A DNA stretch of 59,925 nt. Source: Amphimedon queenslandica. Taxonomy: Eukaryota; Porifera; Demospongiae; Haplosclerida; Niphatidae. How positions within the stretch are numbered: the first letter of the stretch is position 1; the number at the start of each line of letters is the position of its first letter. Of this stretch, positions 47,685-56,457 are shown in pieces. The position numbers and the translations under genes are program-made. The stretch spans positions 53,043 through 112,967 of the forward strand of contig NW_003546425.1 of the NCBI RefSeq assembly GCF_000090795.2, in the 5' to 3' direction. The notes under the pieces are model-generated. The model ran no database searches. It had not been told where the DNA came from and saw only the letters and a program-made list of their open reading frames with translations.

Positions 47685-50600
47685 CTTCATTATTATAGTA
47701 TAATAATACATGTAGTATCATAATATACAATTTAATTTCTCTAAGAAATTAGGGATGATGAATATCATGAGAGTTGACAAAAACTGTTCTATCTCTTAAT
47801 TCTCTCTATCTCCTTTTCTCTTAATTACTATACATGTATATGTAGCTAATTGAAATTACACACACACACACATAGCTTTTAATCCTTTCCCCTCTCTCTC
47901 ACACTACCTGCACATCATTCACATCAAGTGTTCCTACATTGCCCAACAACGACTTGATAAAATCTTGTCCATAGCCAATAGATCCATTATAATTAACTAT
48001 TAAAAGTTAAATATTTACATAACCTATCTAACCAACTTTGGCAAAATACATAAAACAATATTATACTTCTTTCCTCTCCCTCCCCCTTTCTCTCTCTCTT
48101 TCTTCAATGCATTACCAAACACAATAGAATATCCAAGTCCAACAAGGCAAGTGGTCCATACAAAAAAATCAGCAATGCTAGAAGTGTGTGGTCCACCATG
48201 AGGAAGCACTATCAGTGGAGGAAGGGATTCAACAACACGAGGAGATACAAAGAGAGCCTCATACGGATAACCACCTTTAATGGGATTGCATGGTCAAAAG
48301 CAGTGATGTGATATATATGTACTTGAGTCTTCTCTCTTTAATGGTAAAACCTCCCATTTAATGTTGTCAGAAATGGATACAGTAGTGGTTGCTGTTGGCA
48401 GAGAAAGAATTAAAGTAACTTAATCATTTAACTTGCTGTACTAATAATCATTTGGGCAGTGAACTGACCAATTTCACAAAAATCAATATCTTTAAAGCCA
48501 TCACTGCTGGAAGGTAGCTCAGCTATGAACTAATCAAAAAGCAAATATAAATAATTCAAAAAGTGATAGAGAGGGGAAAAGTGACAAATTAAAAGAAATA
48601 ACACAACACTATCTCTTTACTATTTTCATTGGTTGGGCTGGGTTAGCATATCGTCCTAGCAACAGACCATCAAATACATCAAAGACAGCATAAGCTCCTT
48701 TCTCAGTATCAGACGTGATACATGATATTGATTTCGTGTTAACATCTAGACGCATGATCTCTCTGTATGATTTCTGACAATCATGAAAATACATCTTGTC
48801 ATTATCCCCCCAGCAACGATCAGGGAGACTGTATGCATATACACCAGTGAATCCTTCATCTGTAGAAAAAATAATAACAACAATAATGATAATAATAATA
48901 GTATGATAGTATAATATAATTGTACAGATCATTCCCTACAGCAGGTTATAATAATTGATTGCTCATGCAGTGTGTGAATTGACAAATATTAACACTTTGA
49001 GGTACATGTACGTCACCAGGTACATGTCATATCCATGTGATGTAAAGCCATTAGGAAATTTTAATGGCAATAACAGAGTGAAAGAATACGTATAACAATA
49101 GGAGCCAATAGTATAACATAGAAACCACTTGTTGAAAAAACAGCAACCACTAGACTACACAATATGAGACTGCCAACTACGTGTGCTTTTATCACCCTCC
49201 TCCTAGTCACTCTCTCTCTCTCTCTCCCTCCCTCTCTTCCCTCTTCCTCCTTACTGGTTGACTTATCAACTAAATCAACAAGTGTCTCAATCTTCTTTGT
49301 CTTCCAGTCAACCTAATCATAACAAGAGACCCAACAATTAAAAATTATCATGAAAATAAAATAACTCACCATTCGTACTCGAGCACAAGACATGTGAGGA
49401 TAAGGAAGGTCGGCATCATTCTCAATAAATAATAAATAAAGAGGTTCTCCATTGAACCTCAAGCCAAATATATATTTTGTACCATCAGTTAATGGAGCTA
49501 TAAAAATTACACAGATGTCACATGACAATGGCAGAGCGTATTAATAATATGAGAGTACAGCAATGCCTCATGACAGAGCCAAAGGGTTACATTATAAAAC
49601 TAATACATCACATGACAATTAATGGATGTCATGTGACAGTAGAGGTGGGTCACATCATTAATAATTATAATCTTACTTGACACATTAGTATCAACATTGG
49701 CACAAAAGAGAGTTGACCTAAAAATTATAAAAATATATCTGCTTGCTGTAGCCTCCCTCCTCTCACTTTCTATTGAAGCAGTAGACAAAACCAAGTTTAA
49801 GTGGCTCGTTATCATAGCCAACATAAACCAGCTCTTTAGTGGAGTCAGGTACCCATCTAGCCCGCCCACACGAGTAATTAGAAGGAGAATCAATAACAGT
49901 GCATTCCTCAGTCTTAATATCCAATACAACAATGATAGGATTAATGACTGTCGTCAACTGCTCTCCCCAGCTCTGGCGGTATACATATTCGGTGCCCTGT
50001 GGATAGAATATTTATCATTGATCAAATTAATATCATTAAAAGATTTTGTGGATTTTCATTACCATTTCTTTAGGTTCAGATCCTTTGTCTTCATCTCCTA
50101 TACAGTGTATGTCAGAAAGAAAAAAATTATTTCAAATGCAACCACAAGTCAGCAATATTTGGTAGTTTTATTATAACTGCCAATACATACATTTGTAAAT
50201 GTAAAAACAAATTACTAATATTAAAAATTCATTTCTTTTGGCTCATCTATAACATACCATTGTTCTTCTTCTTGAAGTAAGGAATGCTGTCTGGGACCTT
50301 CTTCTCAGCGACATAGAGCAGTTTTGAGCCATCAAAGGACAACTGGAAGCTTGAGAATTGATCTAAAATTAAAACATGACACAACAGTAAATATTTTAAT
50401 AAAATAGCTTGCCATCATCATTAATTTTGCCATGTTTCTTTCCAAACTGCTCCTTGACATTAAAACTTTTTATCAAATTACTTGAGTCCCAGATCTAAAG
50501 TAATCAACAACAATGATAATAACAACAACAATGATAATAACAACAACAATGATAATAGCTAAATAATTTGTAATTTCCAAAACAATTTAATAATTGCTTA

Positions 50601-51584
50601 CTTCTATAAACTGCTGTGGTAATAATGTGGTAAATAATGTGTACCGTAAATGTTCAAATAAAGGCTGGGCTTGAATAAACGCCTGGTACTAAGAATCTCC
50701 AAGTATACATACACATATTTTACTCAATATAAGTACAACAATCCTTAGAGTGTCCCAAATGGCCTAACTTAATAAGCTAAGGGCATTAAATCCGGAGTTC
50801 CGGGTTCGTTTTTATTCTACGCATTTTTTTTGTCCTGGAAAGAAATAAATTCCCGGGCTTTTATTTGAACATTTACGGTACTTTCTAAAAATTGCTTACT
50901 TCTATAAACTGCTGTGGTTCAGCTCCAGACTCCATCTTTGACGACTTTCCTTTCATGAGTACAGCTCTGAACTTCCCGCAAGTGGAATAACATTCCAGCG
51001 AACTAAAAAATTCAAATTATAAAATAAATTTATGATAATTTATGTAATAAAAGGTGTGGCTCAATCATTGAATATATACAAATAATTAATCATAATAATA
51101 CCGTATAGGGATTATATTTCACTGGTAATAAATTTCGCGAATTTCGCATTTTTATTAAATTTGCGAAATTAAATTCCACAAAAGAGGTGTGACACACTAG
51201 GAAAGATGGCTGCAGAAGGTAAGATTCGCGAAAATTTATACCAACAAATGACAAATCTGAACAAATTCGCGAAATTTTATACCAACAAAATAAAACCCCT
51301 ATACGGTAAGTTCTAAGGTGTCATAAATATTCTTACACTGATGCAGCATCACGTTGGAAGCTGTTGCTACTGAGTACAGAGAGTTTCTTCGAGCCAGGGT
51401 CTCTGCCGACCAGGTAGGACTTGGCAAAAGTAACTTTATTTCCTCTTTCAAGATCTTTTTGACTCCATTTTACTTCAACCTCGTACAGCCCGTTCCCTGA
51501 GCGGAATATACGACCTTCAGTAGCAACTGGTATCTGTGCAATCTCTCTGTATAGCTGACTGGCTTTCTCTTGGACAGCAGCCAT
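46635..51584 (-). CDS. APEH: Acylaminoacyl-peptidase copy 1, 20 exons, 715 aa
   Basis: Exons (minus strand): 51584-51337, 51002-50900, 50494-50413, 50362-50258, 50097-50063, 49996-49767, 49717-49677, 49497-49370, 49312-49255, 48859-48621, 48529-48469, 48391-48323, 48274-48116, 47996-47908, 47617-47507, 47455-47407, 47348-47318, 47256-47154, 46888-46782, 46734-46635; 2,148 nt in frame. A serine peptidase of the prolyl oligopeptidase family that removes N-acetylated residues from peptides. It has an N-terminal propeller, then an alpha/beta-hydrolase domain with [24 protein letters not shown] and GAEDHR. The catalytic triad is Ser572, Asp660 and His692, each exactly 15 positions before human Ser587, Asp675 and His707. 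His692 lies on the last exon, behind a 47-bp intron whose first bases read as a stop if it is retained. The intron after exon 3 uses a GC donor (50412). It diverges from LAMTOR5 with 84 bp between starts. Confidence 0.95.
46950..47140. repeat. Dispersed repeat R2 in an APEH intron
   Basis: 'ggtcggaatcagctcaaact' and 'ctacacaacatgcaggg' mark one to two degenerate R2 units between APEH exons 18 and 19. The second APEH copy has an R2 segment in the same intron (56745-57060). Confidence 0.7.
50592..50918. repeat. Duplicated 29-bp splice-donor block flanking a MITE
   Basis: The 29 bp at 50890-50918 (last 19 bases of APEH exon 2 plus its donor) are repeated identically at 50592-50620. The MITE at 50642-50880 lies between the two copies. 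Confidence 0.8.
50642..50880. mobile_element. 239-bp MITE, TACCGTAAATGTTCAAATAA ends
   Basis: The left end TACCGTAAATGTTCAAATAA is perfectly inverted at the right end (to 50880); the match extends through 'aggc'. TA at both ends. Inserted in APEH intron 2. Confidence 0.85.
51099..51308. mobile_element. 210-bp MITE, TACCGTATAGGG ends
   Basis: The left end TACCGTATAGGGATTATATT and right end (inverted) TACCGTATAGGGGTTTTATT lie in APEH intron 1. The interior has repeated 'aaatttcgcgaa' palindromic words. Confidence 0.82.
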
Positions 51585-51668
51585 CACGAATCCACATGCG
51601 ACAATAAACTGGTCATTAGAGGCGTGGCAATCTAATCAGATCACACCCATTTCTTTTGTGTTTTCAAG
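51585..51668. promoter_or_regulatory. 84-bp bidirectional APEH/LAMTOR5 promoter region
   Basis: Only 84 bp lie between the divergent start codons, so transcription start regions must overlap or sit in this gap. No TATA box is seen. Confidence 0.5.
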
Positions 51669-52510
51669 ATGGAGGGACACTTAGAGCATCAAGTGACTGA
51701 GATGTAAGCGTTACGCGTTCACTCTGCCTCTTTTTATCCGTTCTATTCTTCTCTTACACTAGTTCACAAACCCCGGGAGTGGTTGGGGTAATATGTACTG
51801 ATCCTCAAGGCCTATCATTGGCAGGTAGGGCCATTATTACACACGATGTGTCTAAATTAAGAATATAAACTTTTAATAATGTACTGCTGGGGTGCCAAAG
51901 CCAGGTTTACACTCGACACAAAACGCAACAAATGAACACAAAATTGAAATTTGACCAATTTTCATAGGTGTAGGAATGATTCGAAACTTACTGGGCTCAA
52001 CATTAAAAAGCATGACTTAGCATGTGAACATTGGGGGGCTAAGCCCCTCTTGCTGAAAAGTTGGGGGGGGGCTGCAGCCCCCCAGCCCCCCCCCATTCCT
52101 ACACCTATGATTTTCCATCAACTTCAAAGCGTTTTTGCGTCAAAAGGGCAAATCGCCCATGCACTTTTGACCGTTTCGTCGAATGTTAACCTAGCTTTAA
52201 TGTCCAGTTGCTGATAACGTAGTGCATGTATATTCATTCACATCCTCTTTATTCTATTGTAGCTCGAGGGACTCTAAAGCCAGAGTCTTCAGGGCTGGTT
52301 TCTGGTTTAGCCACTCAAGCAGCTTCTCTTAATCTTGGGAATGGTGAAGATGACAAACCTACCATTGTTGTTGAATTTGATACTGGGTTAGAACTGATAT
52401 TAACAATAATTTCAAGGATTTCGCCTTCTCTCTTTTTATTATTAATTTTTTGTAGGAATATTTTAATTAGAGGACAGCAGAACTCAACTCTTGGTATTCA
52501 CAAAGTCTAA
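51669..52510 (+). CDS. LAMTOR5: LAMTOR5 (Ragulator subunit), 4 exons, 91 aa
   Basis: Exons 51669-51703, 51763-51824, 52263-52386 and 52456-52510; 276 nt in frame. The length of 91 residues equals human LAMTOR5 (HBXIP). Shared features are MEGHLEHQ at the start, PGVVGVICTDPQGLSLAARGTL (human [21 protein letters not shown], roadblock fold), a helix GLVSGLATQAASLN, PTIVVEFDTGNILIRG and the end TLGIHKV (human VAVHKMAS). It is a subunit of the pentameric Ragulator complex, which anchors Rag GTPases on lysosomes for mTORC1 activation. Intron 2 contains a MITE (51963-52109). Confidence 0.95.
51963..52109. mobile_element. 147-bp MITE with CATAGGTGTAGGAATG ends
   Basis: CATAGGTGTAGGAATG at the left is perfectly inverted at the right end (CATTCCTACACCTATG). 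The interior is a GC-rich foldback (GGGGGCTAAGCCCC, GGGGGCTGCAGCCCCC). In LAMTOR5 intron 2. Confidence 0.85.
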
Positions 52511-53035
52511 CTAACAATGTATAATTATTATATATAATTGTGCTGTATTTTAAATGAAATTAATAATGTCTTTTTGCTTGAGTGTTAAAAATGTTTAACC
52601 ACATGAATGCATGTGGTTTTGCCTTGGCTTGCTACTAGTCTGGCTGGCTGGTGCAATGTGGGTGCAATCAGCAGATTTCTGCTGTAAGAACAAGATATGC
52701 ATAATGCACTCATGTAGTCTAATCCTGTTTTTAATTCTGTTCTGTGTATTATTGTATCTATGATAATAATATTAATTTTTTAATACCGTATTTTAAAAAT
52801 TGAATAATAAACTTTAATCTAGACTTTAATAAGAATTTTAGAATAATAATACTCGATTTTTAGGTAAATTAGAGTCTGGTTAGACCTATTTAAACTGGAT
52901 AAACTTGTTTGTTATATCTTCTCAGAGGGACACGCCTATGATAGGCGGGGTGCAGTGATGATAATTTTATAAGATGAACAAAAGGATAAGTGCCAAGAAT
53001 GATGGTGCATCCATATATCTAATAGCGTGTATCCA
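52511..53035. other. Intergenic region LAMTOR5 / PARP
   Basis: LAMTOR5 3' flank (AATAAA-like words near 52803) and upstream region of the PARP gene. A half-site 'taccgtattttaaaa' occurs at about 52784. No gene seen. Confidence 0.5.
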
Positions 53036-55967
53036 ATGGCAGAGGAAGCTGACTATATAATACTTGTAAGTTTTGGCACTGTTCACCCCCCATATTATGT
53101 GACCAAAATAATATTATATTTTAGTTTCATTTTAGTTTATACTATTTAATTGTAATTTTAGTATTAGTTTTGAAAACATCAGTAATTATATAACTAGTTA
53201 TAGTTTTGCTTTAGTTTTTTTACTCTATTTGATTTTTAGTTTAGTATACAATGTAGTTTTAGTTTGAATCTCCAATAAATTTTAGTATTTAGTTTTAGTT
53301 TCAGTCATGGTAAACCAAAACAACACTAAATTATTGCACTAATCAAGCAAAAGTCAATTTTACCAGAGCAGGCATGGGCTATTATGCACACAAAATTCAA
53401 TTGTGTGCTTTTTGCAATGAACAGCAGTCAATTACAGCAAGTATTAGCCCTTTTATTAATTTACACAGGGGAAACTCAAGTTTAAGGGGAGAAATCTGAG
53501 GTTCCTCCTGAACAAATCCCTATTTTTGTAGGTGTGTCTCCTCCTCCTCCTGTCGTATGGCGGAGTGCTCTGGATCCTATGGATGTGTGGAGTTGGAATG
53601 ATCCTCTCATCCCTCTTTTTCTGGGTGGGTAGAGTGATCCTTTCTGGGAGCAAAGTGATCCTGTTGGTATGCAAAGTGGTTCTCCCCTTTTCCCTGCTCG
53701 TGGGTGGAATGCTCCTCTCCCTCCGGCTCATTAATATGGTGGGTGAAGTGGTCATCTCCCTCATCCTCTTGTGGGTCGTTGGAATGGTCCTTGACTTCCT
53801 CCACATGTTGGTAGGCAGAGAAGTCCTCCTCCTTTTGGTAAGTGGAGTGGTCCTCTCGTTCATCCTGTTATATGCTAGTGGGCGGAGTGGTTCTCCTCCT
53901 ACTTCTGTTAGTAGTGGTCCTCCCCAGCTTCCTTGTTTTGTTAGTGGACGAAATGGTTATCCTCCTCCGGCTCCTTTTGTTAGTGGGTGGAGTGGTCCTC
54001 CCCAGCCTCCTCCTGTTAGTGGGCAAAGTGGTTCTCCTTCTGTTAGTGGGCGGAGTGGTTCTCCTCCTCTGGCTTCTGTTAGTAGGAGGATTGGTCCTCC
54101 CCAGCCTTCTAGTTCTGTTAGTGGGCGGAGTGGTTCTCCTCCTACTTTTAGTCGGCGTAAAGATCCTCCCCAGTCTCCTCTTTCTGTTAGTAGGCGGAGT
54201 GGTTCTAGTAAGCGGAGTAGTTCTAGTAGGAGGAGTGGTCCTCCTCCCCAGTATTCTCCTGTTAGTGGGCGAAGTGGTTCTCCTCCTCTTTTTGTTAGTG
54301 GGAGGAGTGGTTCTCCACCTTTTGTTAGTAGGCGCAGTGGTCCTCCTTGGTCTCCTCTGGATCCTTCTGTTTGTGTGCAGAGTAGTTCTCCCTTTCTTCC
54401 TCTTTCTGATGGTGTGCATAATAATCTTCTCCCTGATCAGTGGAGTGGTCCTCCGCCTTCTCCATCAGCTCTTCCAATAATTTATAATGCACATGGGAAT
54501 CTCCTCTCTAGTACTGGAGCTGGTATAATATTAACATCTGTGAGTTGTGAATGATTGAATGAATGATCTCCTGTTGCTAACGCTTACTATCTCATTTCTT
54601 TTTCCTTATTTAAGGTTCCTCAAAGTCAAATTGTGTCAAAATTGATGAATCTTCATTGTCAGTTCATACCATTATTGCAAGATCCTCAAGTATTTCAAAA
54701 TATAGAGCAACAGTATGGTGTGAAGTTCAATGTAACGCTTCCTAATGGCTCAACCAAACCTATTGTTGCTCTCTCCAGTACTATAGCTAGTGCAATGTCT
54801 GGTTCTTATCCATTGACTATTGAGAGTATTTCTGATTATTTATCAAACTCTGATGCTGGTGGTATTTCTTGGAACTTTTTTGATGATCATCAGTTCCAAC
54901 CTATGAGTCCTACTGATTCTGCTGAAATTGAAAAACTCTATCAGCAGTTTCTTCATCGACCATCACGAAGTCAAGCCAGGCGTAAATTGCCATATTCTAG
55001 AAAAATCGGAGAATGGAACTACAGTTATGATTTTGATGGTATGGTTCAGACAAACACTGAAACACAGAAAAAGCGTGAAATCAAGCGTATAGATCTACCA
55101 GCTCTAGATTTGTTTTTCCTCTGCCTATCCTGTCAGGGTTTAAAAGGTGGTGTCCAAGCTTCTATAGCTAGTTTACATGAGACATTAAAAGGGATGATAA
55201 TCAAGAAAACATTTGGAGGCTGCAGTACTGATATTATGGAGCCTATCATTGAATTAGCGAGATCGTTTTGTGTAAAAGTAGATTCATCACTTAATAGCAT
55301 TTTGATATCTGGTGGCAGTGATTATTTGACTAAAGTATTTCTTGTTTTAAGACAGAAAAAAATGAGTCTTGAATCTACTCCACTTTCATCTTTTCCTCCA
55401 GAGTGGGAGCCACAGACTAAGAACATTATACTGAAATTCGTTCCAGTAAGTTCTTTTGAGGGGGCAAAGGTAGTGAGTGCTTTCAAGAAAACAATGAATG
55501 CAAATGTTTCTAAAATTGAGAGGATCCAGAACAAGTTTTTATACACCAAATATGGCCTGTGCAAGAAAAGGATGCATGAGAAGAATAATGGACGAGTAAA
55601 TGAGAAATGGTTATTTCATGGAAGCAGTAGAGTTCCTCCAGAAACTATATACAAATCAGAGCATGGCTTTGATTTTCGTCATGGTGCCCAAGGCATGTGG
55701 GGGAGAGGAGCATATTTTGCAGTTAATGCCCAGTACTCTGGGGGTTCTTATGCTTTTAATTCTCCACAAGGTCAACAGATTTTTTTAGCCTTTGTTTTAA
55801 CTGGTGACAGTATAGCAATGCAGAGTAATAGGTCATTAGTCACTCCACCCAGTAAAGAGGATGGCAGTGGAGATTATGACAGTGTAAATGGCGAGACTGG
55901 TTCATCTCAGATTTATATTGTATATGATCACGACAAATGTTATCCAGCTTATCTTATTACATTTTAA
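53036..55967 (+). CDS. WWE and PARP catalytic domain protein (mono-ART-like), about 796 aa
   Basis: Model: exons 53036-53065 (MAEEADYIIL), 53532-54539 and 54615-55967; 2,391 nt in frame. The last exon is secure. It holds a region of unclear fold, a WWE domain (SWNFFDDHQFQPM, IEKLYQQF, YSYDFDGMVQTNTET), a KH-like helical segment, and a C-terminal PARP domain (IERIQNKFLYTKY, NEKWLFHGSS, GRGAYFA, IYIVYDHDKCYPAYLI). The H-Y-E triad reads His681, Tyr713, Ile779. Ile in place of Glu is typical of mono-ADP-ribosyltransferases such as PARP10/11/14. Exon 2 is a translated minisatellite: hydrophobic LLVGGVVLL-like for residues 11-125, then SGRSGSPP-like to about 345. The first part may be a wrong frame, so start and exon 2 boundaries are uncertain. 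Confidence 0.75.
53115..53310. repeat. TTTTAGTTTTAG-rich tract in PARP intron 1
   Basis: Degenerate repetition of 'ttagttttagtt' over about 200 bp. Simple sequence; no gene. Confidence 0.7.
53530..54420 (+). repeat. Coding GC-rich minisatellite in PARP exon 2
   Basis: Variants of 'gttagtgggcggagtggt' plus 'tctcctcct' recur every 30-60 bp. Long open frames exist on both strands only because of the repeat. The repeat phase in the coding frame changes near 53875. Confidence 0.85.
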
Positions 55968-56457
55968 CAGTAGTCTATCAACTGTAAACTTTTATATTTT
56001 TGTATAATTTACGATTGAAATTATTATCTTAATTAAAATGAAGTGCAATAATAAAGCTTCCTTTATAATTATTATGAGCTGACAGGAATTGTGTATAATA
56101 AATTATTAATTGGGGAAACCCGAGTGGATTGGAATAAAGCTAGCTTACCAGGCTCTTGGAGCCAATGATGTGGAGTTTTGTGAAAGCTAGGATTTGTTTG
56201 GGAAGGAACTGTGATAATATAATGTACTTTGATCAGTCTGTGATTATGGGAGGAATAAAACCAAAAGTAATAATATTTTATAATAATGATAATAATAACT
56301 TTCCAGTGACAAAAATAAGAAATTAAAAATTTGAGGAGGATCATTATTAGTTTTTAAAAATATACACACTCAAGTTCATGTATATATATATATATATCAA
56401 TAATGAAATCTTAAAATTATGTACTCTTCCTAACAGATAATCCTAACATCTCTTGGT
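55968..56457. other. Intergenic region PARP / APEH copy 2
   Basis: Convergent gene ends. Contains AATAAA at about 56049, a TATATA tract at 56380-56397, and sequence upstream of 56457 that starts to match the 3' flank of APEH copy 1 ('tgtactcttcctaacag'). Confidence 0.6.

Noticed and set aside
49697..50176. 159-residue plus-strand frame
   Set aside because: It lies antisense to APEH exons 5-7, which are confirmed by family alignment.
53456..54419. Arg/Thr-rich frames on the minus strand
   Set aside because: Antisense readings of the PARP exon 2 minisatellite; the period is a multiple of three in most units, so all frames stay open.
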